NCBI RefSeq assembly: GCF_014174395.1
Contig: NZ_JABEQD010000004.1
Coordinates: 291,636-355,635, forward strand
Direction: 5' to 3'
From: Gluconacetobacter aggeris
GTDB lineage: Bacteria; Pseudomonadota; Alphaproteobacteria; Acetobacterales; Acetobacteraceae
Length of the DNA stretch: 64,000 bases
Part shown: in pieces, positions 8,339-16,699 of the stretch
Layout: each line of letters starts with the position of its first letter
Position numbering within the stretch: position 1 is the first letter of the stretch
Position numbers and translations under genes: made by a program
Notes under the pieces: model-generated
The model's input: the letters and a program-made list of their open reading frames with translations, nothing else
Told to the model about the DNA's origin: nothing
Database searches by the model: none

Positions 8339-11300
8339 CGCGCAGATAGCGGCTCTCCCGCGTCAGGCCGGTCACGAAATCGGCGGCGTCGGAGGCCGAC
8401 AGGCCGCCATGACGGGCAATGATCCTGTGCAGGGCGGCATCGACATCCCGCGCCATGCGGGCGGCGTCTCCACAGACATACACGAAGGCGCCGGCGCGCA
8501 GCCAGTCCCAGAGCTCGGCCCCGGCCTGTTCCATGCGGTCCTGCACGTAGAGGCGCGTGGGCTGGTCGCGCGAGAAGGCGGTGTCGAGCCGGGTCAGACA
8601 GCCTTCGGCGCGGAAGGTGTCGAGGTCCTGCCGGTAATAGAAGCCCTGTTCGGCATGGCGTTCGCCGAAGAACAGCCAGTTGCGGCCGGGTGCCCTGCGG
8701 GCTGCGCGTTCCTGCAGGAAGGCGCGGAAGGGGGCGATGCCGGTGCCGGGACCGATCATGATGATCGGTGCCGCGTCATCGTGCGGCAGGTGGAAATGGG
8801 AGGTCGGCTGGATGAAGACCGGGACTTCCTCACCTTTGGCCAGGGAGGCGAGCCAGTTTGAGCAGAGGCCGGGCCAGGGGGCGCGATTGACGCCCATGGT
8901 CAGTTCCACGACGCGGCCCGAGATGCGGGGTGACGACGCGATGGAATAGAGGCGCGGTTGCATGCGCCGGAACAGGGGCGGGATGTCCTGTGCCGTGACC
9001 GCCAGTGCCGCGTCGCGGAGCAGGTCGGGGAGGAAGCCGCCCTCCGTCCGGCCCAGGGCGGCGAGCAGGGCCGGGTTGGGGCGGGATAGGTCGAGATGGC
9101 GGCGCAGGGCCTCGCGCAGCCCGACCGGGCCGTGGCCGCGCAGGACGATGGTCGTGTCCTCGGGCAGGCGGAGCGCGGCGAGGGCGGTTTCGACATGGGC
9201 CGGCGGATTGCAGGGCCAGATGCCCAGCGCGTCGCCCGGCTGCCAGGCGAGGTCGGTGGCGCCGAGGTCGAGGCCGATGCGGCGGGTGTCCTTGTCCGCT
9301 CCGGGGCCGCACAGGCTCTGGTTGAGGACCAGGCGGGCGATGGAAGGCGTGTCCCGGGTGCCGATGGTGGGAACAGGTCGGGGGGCGGGCGGTTCGGCGG
9401 CCGTCTGCGGGCCTGCGTGGGGGGCGAGGGCGGTCAGCAGGGTGCCGCGCCAGGCCTCGACCGTGTCGTCGAAATCCGGTTCGCAATCCGTGCGGTCCAG
9501 CAGCATGGTGGCGCCGAGTGTGCGCAGGCGGTCGTCCAGTGCGCGGCCGAAGCCGCAGAAGCTGGCATAGGAGGAATCGCCCAGCGCGAGGACGGCGCAG
9601 GTGAGGTCCGGCAATGGGGCCTGGCGTGCGCGCAGGGCGTTCCAGAACGGGGCGGCGCAGTCTGGCGGGTCGCCGTCGCCGAAGGTGGAGACGATGAAGA
9701 TGGCTCGGCCGGGGCCCGGATCGCCGGATTGGCAGGTGTCGAGGCAGGCGTGGGTGACATTGTGGCCGGCCTCGCGCAGCCAGGTGGCGATGGTGGTGGC
9801 CAGGGCTTCGGCGCGGCCGGTCTGCGAGGCCCACCAGACGCGGATGGCGGGGGATGAGAGGGCCGGGGCGGGGGTGGCGGCGGGCGTTTCCCGACTGTAC
9901 AGGCCGGCCAGCAGGCCGCTGACATGGGCGCGGACCAGCGGGGCGAGCGGTGCGTTGGCGGGGATCAGCGGGACGGTGCCGGGTTCGGGTGGGGCGAGGC
10001 GCAGTGCTTCGAAAAAGCCGGACAGCCAGGCTTTGGCTTCTTCATCGAGCGCAGGCGGTGCGGGCGTGGCCAGGCCGAGATGCCGGGTGAGCTGTCCGGA
10101 GGGCATGTCGTTCTGTCCTTCCTGCGGGGGGGCGGGGGCCGCGACGCGTTCCAGCGCGACGGCGCAGAGTTTGAAGCCGGGCTGGAGGGAGATGGGATCG
10201 ACGGCATCGGAGGTGATGGCGTTGACGGTGATGTCGCCGCCGAACCGGTCGTTCCAGTGGAAGGGGGCGAAACAGGTGCCGGGGCGGATGCCGGGTGTAA
10301 TGCGCGCGGGCAAGGTGATGCTGCCCCGGCGGGAGGTGATGCGGACGGCGTCGCCCGGCGTGAGGCCCAGCGTGCTTGCGTCATCGGTGGCGATTTCGAC
10401 GAAGGGGCCGGGGTTGAGGCGGTTGAGGCTTTCGACGCGGCCGGTCTTGGTCAGCGTGTGCCACTGATGTTGCAGGCGGCCGCTGTTGAGCACGAAGGGG
10501 AATTTTTCGTCCGGCCATTCTTCCGGCTGCATCCATGGGCGGGCGTGAAAGACGGCGCGGCCGTCGGGGGTGGCGAAGACTGGCGGGCTGCCCGGCGTGG
10601 GCAGGTAGCGGATGGGGTGGCGGGGGGCGGTGTCGCCCTTGGGGGCCGGCCACTGGACGGGGCCGGTGCGCAGGCGGTCGTGGGTGATGCCGGCGATGTC
10701 GTAGCCGGTCTGGGGGTTGGTGAAGCGGCTGGCTTCGGTGAAGATTTCGGCGGATGAGGTGAAGGAGAAGCCCTCCGTGAAGCCCATGGCGCAGGCGATG
10801 CGGGCGATGATCTGCCAATCCGCCATCGCCTCGCCGGGTGGGGCGACGGCCTTGCGGGCCAGGGTCAGGGTGCGGTCGGAATTGACCTGCACGCCGTCGG
10901 CCTCGGCCCACAGCGCGCCGGGGAGCAGGATGTCGGCGTAGCGCGTGGTTTCGCTGTCGGCGAAGGCGTCCTGCACGATCACGCATTCGGCAGCCTGCAG
11001 CGCGCGGATGACGTGATTGCGGTTGGCGATTGTGGCGACGGGGTTGGTGCAGATGACCCAGCAGGCGCGGATGGCGCCGCGTTCCATGGCCTGGAACATT
11101 GCAATCGCGCCGTTTCCGCCGGCCTCGCGTAGCGTGCCCGGGGGGAGGCCCCATTGCCGTTCGGTGAAGGCGCGGTCGGCGGCGACCAGGGCGCTGCGCT
11201 GGCCGGGCAGGCCGGGGCCCATATAGCCCATTTCGCGCCCGCCCATGGCGTTGGGCTGGCCGGTCAGCGAGAAGGGGCCGCAGCCGGGGCGGCAGATCGT

Positions 11301-12254
11301 GCCGGTGGCCAGGTGCAGGTTGCACAGGGCGTTGGTGTTCCAGGTGCCGGTCAGGCTCTGGTTGAGGCCCATGGTCCACAGGCTCATCCATGCGCCCGCC
11401 TCGGCGATCCAGCGGGCGGCGGTCAGGATGTCCGCGACCGGCAGGCCGGTGATGTCCGCCACGGTTTCGGGCGGGTATGCGGCCAGGAAATCGGGCATGG
11501 ACTCCCAGCCGGTGGTGGCCTGGGCGATGAAATCGCTGTCGATGGCGCCGTCGCGGAGCAGGAGATGCAGCAGGCCGTTGAGCAAGGCGAGGTCGGTGCC
11601 GGGGCGGATGGGGAGATGGAGATCGGCCTTTTCGGCCGTTGCGGTGCGGCGGGGATCGATGACGATCAGCTTTGCACCGGCCCGTTTGCGGTCCATCAGG
11701 CGCAGGAACAGGATCGGGTGGCAATCGGCCATGTTGGCGCCGATGACGAAGAACAGGTCGGTGCAGTCGAGATCCTCGTAGCTGCCGGGTGGGGCGTCGG
11801 CGCCGAGCGAGAGCTTGTAGCCGCTGCCGGCGGCGGCCATGCAGAGGCGGGAATTGGATTCGATATGCTGGCTGCGGACATGGCCCTTTGCCAGCTTGTT
11901 GATGAGATATTGCGCTTCCAGCGACATCTGGCCGGAGACGTAGAAGGCGATGGCGTCGGGGCCGTGTGTGTCGAGGATGGTGCGCAGGCGTTGCGCGGTG
12001 GCGGTGATGGCCTGGGAGAGCGGGACGGGCGTGGCCTCGGTGCCGCGTTCCGTCCTGAGCGCGGCGTGGGCCAGGCGGTGGGGCGAGGACAGGGGCTGGT
12101 CGCAGGAACTGCCCTTGGTACACAGGCGGCCGGCATTCGACGGGTGCGCGGTGTCGCCGCGCACCTTGGCGATGGTGCCGTTTTCCACTTCGAGGATGAT
12201 CCCGCAGCCGACCCCGCAATAGGGGCAGACCGAGCGGATCTCTTCCTTCGCCAT
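8328..12254 (-). CDS. nasA: Assimilatory nitrate reductase fused to a CysJ-type flavoreductase
   Basis: This 1308-residue fusion starts with a [4Fe-4S] motif (C10, C13, C17, C45 in CPYCGVGCG and LCTKG) and a molybdopterin oxidoreductase body up to about residue 700 including the molydopterin-binding C-terminal part (RLQHQWHTLTKTGRVESLNR). A flavodoxin domain follows (WWASQTGRAEALATTIATWL, FGDGDPP, LALGDSSY; about 810-950), then an FAD/NADPH reductase (RLYSIASSP, GPGTGIAPFRAFLQERA, YVCGDAARMARDV; about 990-1300). It probably takes electrons directly from NAD(P)H via FMN and FAD to reduce nitrate to nitrite in the cytoplasm, so no separate NasC-type reductase is needed. It starts 6 bases after nirB. 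Confidence 0.93.
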   Translation of the reverse strand: MAKEEIRSVCPYCGVGCGIILEVENGTIAKVRGDTAHPSNAGRLCTKGSSCDQPLSSPHRLAHAALRTERGTEATPVPLSQAITATAQRLRTILDTHGPDAIAFYVSGQMSLEAQYLINKLAKGHVRSQHIESNSRLCMAAAGSGYKLSLGADAPPGSYEDLDCTDLFFVIGANMADCHPILFLRLMDRKRAGAKLIVIDPRRTATAEKADLHLPIRPGTDLALLNGLLHLLLRDGAIDSDFIAQATTGWESMPDFLAAYPPETVADITGLPVADILTAARWIAEAGAWMSLWTMGLNQSLTGTWNTNALCNLHLATGTICRPGCGPFSLTGQPNAMGGREMGYMGPGLPGQRSALVAADRAFTERQWGLPPGTLREAGGNGAIAMFQAMERGAIRACWVICTNPVATIANRNHVIRALQAAECVIVQDAFADSETTRYADILLPGALWAEADGVQVNSDRTLTLARKAVAPPGEAMADWQIIARIACAMGFTEGFSFTSSAEIFTEASRFTNPQTGYDIAGITHDRLRTGPVQWPAPKGDTAPRHPIRYLPTPGSPPVFATPDGRAVFHARPWMQPEEWPDEKFPFVLNSGRLQHQWHTLTKTGRVESLNRLNPGPFVEIATDDASTLGLTPGDAVRITSRRGSITLPARITPGIRPGTCFAPFHWNDRFGGDITVNAITSDAVDPISLQPGFKLCAVALERVAAPAPPQEGQNDMPSGQLTRHLGLATPAPPALDEEAKAWLSGFFEALRLAPPEPGTVPLIPANAPLAPLVRAHVSGLLAGLYSRETPAATPAPALSSPAIRVWWASQTGRAEALATTIATWLREAGHNVTHACLDTCQSGDPGPGRAIFIVSTFGDGDPPDCAAPFWNALRARQAPLPDLTCAVLALGDSSYASFCGFGRALDDRLRTLGATMLLDRTDCEPDFDDTVEAWRGTLLTALAPHAGPQTAAEPPAPRPVPTIGTRDTPSIARLVLNQSLCGPGADKDTRRIGLDLGATDLAWQPGDALGIWPCNPPAHVETALAALRLPEDTTIVLRGHGPVGLREALRRHLDLSRPNPALLAALGRTEGGFLPDLLRDAALAVTAQDIPPLFRRMQPRLYSIASSPRISGRVVELTMGVNRAPWPGLCSNWLASLAKGEEVPVFIQPTSHFHLPHDDAAPIIMIGPGTGIAPFRAFLQERAARRAPGRNWLFFGERHAEQGFYYRQDLDTFRAEGCLTRLDTAFSRDQPTRLYVQDRMEQAGAELWDWLRAGAFVYVCGDAARMARDVDAALHRIIARHGGLSASDAADFVTGLTRESRYLRDVY

Positions 12255-12260
12255 GATGCG

Positions 12261-15155
12261 TCAGGCGGGGACGAGATCGGGCATCGCCGGGCGTTTCGCC
12301 CGGATCTGCACCTTGCCGTCCTGTAGCCGGGCGTCCCATGTCTGCAGGCGGATGGAGGGATCTTCCAGGCACGCGCCGTCTTCCAGCCGGAAATGCTGTT
12401 TGTAGAGCGGGGAAGCCACGATGCGCTGCCCCTTGAGGTCGCCCATCAGGCCGCGCCCGATGACATTGGCGCTGGAGAAGGGGTCGTGATTGTCGATGGC
12501 GTAGACATGGGCGGGTGCGCCGTCCGATTGCGGCAGGTAGAACAGGGCGATCTGGCTGCCGTCATGCCAGGCCACGACGCCGGAGCGGGGGACCAGATCG
12601 GTTTCGGCGCAGAGGTCGGTCCAGTCCGTGGGGCCGGCCTGGGTCGTGGTTTCCGGCAGGTTGTCGGCAGGGCGGGTCTGGTCGCGTTCCGGCACGGTGC
12701 GGACGTTCGGGTCCGGACGGGTGTCGTTGACGAAGGTGCGGAAGCGCTTGAGCTTGTCGCGGTCGTTCAGCGCGTCGCGCCATTCGCAATGATAGTGATC
12801 CACCACCGACTGCATCTGGCGTTCCAGTTCCGCGCAGATGCCCAAGGAATCGTGGATGATGACGTCGCGCAGGTAATCCAGCCCGCCTTCGAGAGTCTCG
12901 CGCCAGACGGAAGTGCGCTGGAGCCTGTCGGCCGTGCGGATATAGAACATCAGGAAACGGTCGATGTAACGGACCAGGGTTTCGGCATCGAGGTCGGTCG
13001 CGAACAATTCGGCGTGCCGGGGGCGCATGCCGCCATTGCCGCAGACATAGAGGTTCCAGCCATTTTCGGTGGCGATGACGCCGACATCCTTGCTCTGGGC
13101 CTCGGCGCATTCGCGCGTGCAGCCGGAGACCGCGAATTTCAGCTTGTGCGGTGAGCGCAGGCCCTTGTAGCGGTTTTCCAGATCCAGCGCCTTGCCGACA
13201 CTGTCCTGCACGCCGTAGCGGCACCATGTGCTGCCGACGCAGGATTTGACGGTGCGGGTCGATTTTCCGTAGGCGTGGCCGGTCTCGAAGCCCGCATCGA
13301 GCAGTTCGTTCCAGATATCGGGCAATTGGTGAAGCTGGGCGCCGAACAGGTCGATGCGCTGGCCGCCGGTGATCTTGGTGTAGAGACCGTATCTTTTCGC
13401 GACCTGCCCCAGTGCAATCAGCCTGTCGGGCGTGATTTCGCCGCCGGCGATGCGCGGCACCACCGAGTAGGTGCCGTTTTTCTGCATATTGGCCATGAAC
13501 GTGTCGTTCGTGTCCTGCAGTTGGATATAGAGCGGGTCGGTGATCGGCTTGTTCCATGCCGAGGCGAGGATCGAACCGATGGCGGGCTTGCAGATGTCGC
13601 AGCCCAGGCCGCCATTGCCGTATTGTGCCATCAATTCTTCGAAGGTCTGGAGTCCGTGGACGCGGACCAGGGAATAAAGCGCCTGCCGTGTATAGGAGAA
13701 ATGTTCGCACAGGCTGCGGTCGACAGTGATGCCGCGGGCTTCCAACTCGGTCTCGAACACGCTCTTGAGCAGCGCCGTGCAGCCGCCGCAGCCGGTGCTG
13801 GCCTTGGTGTCGCACTTGAGGGCGGCGAGATCGGTGCAGCCGCCGTCGATGGAGGCGCGGATCGCGCCCTTGGTGACGTTGTGGCAGGAGCAGATGGTGG
13901 TGGTGTCGGGCAGGGCGTCGGCGCCCAGCAGCTCCGCGCCGTCGCCGCGCGGCAGGATCAGCGCCGCAGGGTCGGCGGGCGGCTTGATGGCGTTCTGTAC
14001 GTATTGAAGGATCGTGTCGTAATAGGAATTGTCGCCGACCAGCACTGCGCCGACCACCCTTGTGCCGTCGCCCGACAGCACGAGGCGGCGGTAGGAGCCG
14101 TCGGCCTCGCCGATGAAGCGATAGCTGCGGCTGCCCGGTGTGGCGCCGTGGGCATCGCCGATCGAGCCGACATCGACGCCCAGCAGCTTGAGCTTGGTGG
14201 ACATGTCCGCGCCGCCGAACGCGGCCTCCTCGCCGGCCAGGAGGGCGGCGACGGTGCGGGCCATGGCGTAACCCGGTGCGACCAGGCCGAAGACCTGCCC
14301 GTTCCATGCCGCGCATTCGCCGATGGCGAAGATGGCGGGATCGGAGGTGCGGCATGAATCGTCGATGACGATGCCGCCGCGCGGGCCGATGGCAAGCTTG
14401 CAGTCGCGGGCCAGCCGGTCCTGCGGGCGGATGCCGGCGGAGAAGACGACCAGATCGGTTTCGAGAATGCTGTGATCGGCAAAGACCAGGCGGTGGCGGC
14501 AGGTTTCGCCGGCTACGATCTCCTGCGTGGCGTGGTTGGTCAGAACCGTGATGCCCAGTGCCTCGATCCTGTGCTTCAAGGCCTGGCCGCCGGCATCGTC
14601 GAGCTGGACGGGCATGAGGCGCGAGGCGAATTCGACCACCGAGGTGGCCAGCCCGAGCCCGGCCAGCGCGTTGGCGGCTTCCAGCCCCAGCAGGCCGCCG
14701 CCGATGACGACGCCACGGGACGCGCCGTCGGCGGCGGCGCGGATCAGGTCCAGATCGTCCAGCGTGCGATAGACCAGCCCGGCGGTGCCGCTATTGCCGG
14801 GCACCGTCGGCACGAAGGGGGTGGAGCCGGTCGCGATGATGAGTGTGTGGTAAGGCAGCGTGCCTTCGGCGCTTTCGATGGTCTGTGCCGCGCGGTCGAT
14901 GTCGGTGACGCGGACGCCGCGATGCAGGGTGAGGCCGTGGGCGGTGTGGAAATCCTCCTTATGCAGGGCCAGGGCGCTGGTGTCCTGGCCGGCCATGTAG
15001 GCGGTGAGGTGTACGCGGTCATAGGCGTCGTGCAGTTCCTCGCCAAAGACGTGGATGGCGTGGTGTTGGTGCAGGCCGCGCATGACCAGTTGTTCGGCGC
15101 AGTAATGGCCGACCATGCCGTTGCCGATGATGACGATGTTTCCGGTGCTGGTCAT
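12261..15155 (-). CDS. nirB: Nitrite reductase NirB-NirD fusion (NADH-dependent, ammonium forming)
   Basis: 964 residues, about 120 longer than a usual NirB. In order: FAD/NAD domain (VIIGNGMVGHYCAEQL; ATGSTPFVPTVPG), BFD-like [2Fe-2S] region (TICSCHNVTKGAIRASIDGG, STGCGGCTALLK), siroheme/[4Fe-4S] domain (CVGSTWCRYGVQDSVG; CTRECAEAQSKDVG; YVCGNGG), and a C-terminal NirD-like Rieske-fold domain from about residue 850 (LVPRSGVVAWHDGSQIALFY, YAIDNHDPFS, IVASPLYKQHF). It reduces nitrite to ammonium. The NirD domain lacks a recognisable CxH...CxxH cluster, as is usual for NirD. It lies between the transporter and nasA. Confidence 0.93.
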   Translation of the reverse strand: MTSTGNIVIIGNGMVGHYCAEQLVMRGLHQHHAIHVFGEELHDAYDRVHLTAYMAGQDTSALALHKEDFHTAHGLTLHRGVRVTDIDRAAQTIESAEGTLPYHTLIIATGSTPFVPTVPGNSGTAGLVYRTLDDLDLIRAAADGASRGVVIGGGLLGLEAANALAGLGLATSVVEFASRLMPVQLDDAGGQALKHRIEALGITVLTNHATQEIVAGETCRHRLVFADHSILETDLVVFSAGIRPQDRLARDCKLAIGPRGGIVIDDSCRTSDPAIFAIGECAAWNGQVFGLVAPGYAMARTVAALLAGEEAAFGGADMSTKLKLLGVDVGSIGDAHGATPGSRSYRFIGEADGSYRRLVLSGDGTRVVGAVLVGDNSYYDTILQYVQNAIKPPADPAALILPRGDGAELLGADALPDTTTICSCHNVTKGAIRASIDGGCTDLAALKCDTKASTGCGGCTALLKSVFETELEARGITVDRSLCEHFSYTRQALYSLVRVHGLQTFEELMAQYGNGGLGCDICKPAIGSILASAWNKPITDPLYIQLQDTNDTFMANMQKNGTYSVVPRIAGGEITPDRLIALGQVAKRYGLYTKITGGQRIDLFGAQLHQLPDIWNELLDAGFETGHAYGKSTRTVKSCVGSTWCRYGVQDSVGKALDLENRYKGLRSPHKLKFAVSGCTRECAEAQSKDVGVIATENGWNLYVCGNGGMRPRHAELFATDLDAETLVRYIDRFLMFYIRTADRLQRTSVWRETLEGGLDYLRDVIIHDSLGICAELERQMQSVVDHYHCEWRDALNDRDKLKRFRTFVNDTRPDPNVRTVPERDQTRPADNLPETTTQAGPTDWTDLCAETDLVPRSGVVAWHDGSQIALFYLPQSDGAPAHVYAIDNHDPFSSANVIGRGLMGDLKGQRIVASPLYKQHFRLEDGACLEDPSIRLQTWDARLQDGKVQIRAKRPAMPDLVPA

Positions 15156-15230
15156 GGTCGTTTCTCGCTCGATATCGTTCGTCGGATCGTGGTCCGGGGC
15201 GGGATGCTGATGGATCTGTCGCGCGTCGCG

Positions 15231-16472
15231 TCAGATGGATGCGGGGATTTCTTCCATGCCGGCTGCCTGTGAAGGCGTCGCTGCTTTCCAGCGCCGGTGG
15301 CAGACCGACACGCAGAGGAGGGCGAGCAGGGCGATGCCGGCGAAGGCGAGGAAGCCGGGACCGTACGACCCCGTTGCCTGCCGCGCCGCACCGAGCGACG
15401 AGGCGAGATAGAACCCGCCCACGCCGCCGCTCATGCCCACCAGCCCGGTCAGGATGCCGACCTGATGGGGGAAGCGTGTCGGCACGATCTGGAACACGGC
15501 GCCATTGCCCAGCCCCAGCGCGAGCATGCCGGCGAAGAAGGCGGGAAAGGCCAGCCAGATGGTGGGCAGGCCGCAGCCGATCAGGGCGAAGATTGCAGCG
15601 GCGAGTCCGTAGAGGACGCACAGCGCGCGGCCGCCGCCGACACGGTCGGCCAGGGCGCCCCCCAGCGGGCGGACGAAGGAGCCCGCGAACACGACCAGCG
15701 CCGTGCAACTGCCCGCCACGGCCGGCGACAGGCCGTATTGATCGTTGAAATAGATGGTCAGGAAGGAGGCGAGGCCGACGAAGCCGCCGAAGGTGACGCC
15801 GTAGAAGAACATCAGCGCCCAGCAATCGGGCTTTCTGAGCACTGGCAGCCAGGCGACGAAGCCGGCGCTGGGGCGGCGGGGTGGCTCCTTGGCCAGGAAC
15901 AGGAAGGCGGCAAGCACGGCGGCCAGCGGGAGCGTGGCCAGGCCCAGCACGTTCACCCAGCCATAGAGCACCGCCAGACCGGGGGCGAACAGGGCGGCGA
16001 GCGCGGTGCCGGAATTGCCGGCGCCGGCGATGCCCAGCGCCGTGCCCTGATAATGGGGCGGATACCATCCGGAGGCGAGGGGAAGGGCGACGGCGAAGGA
16101 GGCGCCGGCCACGCCCAGGATCAGGGCGACGGGGAACAGGCCGGGATAGGAATGGGGGGCGATGAGCCAGGTCGCGGCCAGGCCGGCGATGACCAGAAGC
16201 TGCAGGGAGATGGCGATGCGGCGGGGGCCGAAATGATCGACCAGCGCGCCGGCGGCGACGCGGAACAGCGCCCCGGCCAGCACCGGTATGGCGACCAGGA
16301 AGCCTTTCTGCCCGGCATTGAGATGCAGGTCGCGCGAGATCGCGATTCCCAATGGGCCGAGCAGCACCCAGACCATGAAGGAAACGTCGAAATAGAGAAA
16401 TGCGGCAAGAAGCGTGCGCGGATTGCCGGCTTTGAAAAATCCCTTGTCCACGGTGCAGCATCCAGCGCCCAC
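15231..16472 (-). CDS. narK: Nitrate/nitrite MFS transporter (NarK/NasA type)
   Basis: A major facilitator protein with 12 hydrophobic segments. The NNP-family N-terminus is KAGNPRTLLAAFLYFDVSFM, then VWVLLGPLGIAI. Nitrate signature glycine-rich stretches are seen as AGAGNSGTALAALFAPGLA and GLVGMSGGVGGFYLAS, the second being the classical G-x-x-G-x-G signature of helix 11. It imports nitrate and/or exports nitrite. The frame opens with GTG 16470-16472, but GTG 16449-16451 (MDKGFFKAG...) matches the usual family start better; neither has a strong Shine-Dalgarno sequence. It is the first gene of the operon, 75 bases before nirB. Confidence 0.9.
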   Translation of the reverse strand: MGAGCCTVDKGFFKAGNPRTLLAAFLYFDVSFMVWVLLGPLGIAISRDLHLNAGQKGFLVAIPVLAGALFRVAAGALVDHFGPRRIAISLQLLVIAGLAATWLIAPHSYPGLFPVALILGVAGASFAVALPLASGWYPPHYQGTALGIAGAGNSGTALAALFAPGLAVLYGWVNVLGLATLPLAAVLAAFLFLAKEPPRRPSAGFVAWLPVLRKPDCWALMFFYGVTFGGFVGLASFLTIYFNDQYGLSPAVAGSCTALVVFAGSFVRPLGGALADRVGGGRALCVLYGLAAAIFALIGCGLPTIWLAFPAFFAGMLALGLGNGAVFQIVPTRFPHQVGILTGLVGMSGGVGGFYLASSLGAARQATGSYGPGFLAFAGIALLALLCVSVCHRRWKAATPSQAAGMEEIPASI

Positions 16473-16609
16473 CCTGCATCAGGGGGACGCGCCCTAGGCG
16501 GGCATGAAAGCCGTCTTTGACTTCCCGGTGTCTCGTCGTGTTGCTTCGACCGCTCCCGGTTTATCCGCCGCCGTTGGCGAGAACCGATATGGAGTGGGAT
16601 CTCTAGCTC
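16473..16609 (-). promoter_or_regulatory. Leader of the nitrate operon with ANTAR-type hairpin (candidate NasT target)
   Basis: Read on the minus strand, CGCC-AACGGC-GGCG (16579-16566) is a 4-bp stem with a hexaloop having A at position 1 and G at position 4, as in the ANNGNN loops bound by ANTAR proteins. It sits about 25 nt after the predicted start of transcription. Further down, GCGTCCCCCTG (16490-16480) pairs imperfectly with CAGGGTGGGCGC (16476-16465), which could act as the terminator or sequester the first GTG. The second ANTAR hairpin expected from the family was not identified with certainty, and no U-tract follows the 3' hairpin. Confidence 0.45.
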
Positions 16610-16638
16610 ATTGTGGGGCAAGAATGATATGGAGTCAA
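16610..16638 (-). promoter_or_regulatory. Sigma70-type promoter of the nitrate operon
   Basis: On the minus strand TTGACT (16638-16633) and CACAAT (16615-16610) are separated by 17 bases. Transcription would start near 16603, just upstream of the ANTAR-type hairpin. A 10-base direct repeat (GATATGGAGT on the plus strand, at 16586-16595 and 16626-16635, exactly 40 bases apart) overlaps the -35 box and the early leader and may be a regulator site. Confidence 0.55.
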
Positions 16639-16699
16639 AATAATAGTCCGCCGGAAAGTTCTGCGCCGGATCGCCGCCAGCGCGTGTTGCAGGCTGGTT

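Noticed and set aside
10381..12372. 663-codon minus-strand frame in another phase within nasA
   Set aside because: Arg/Pro/His-rich shadow; the Fe-S and molybdopterin motifs of NasA lie in the other frame.
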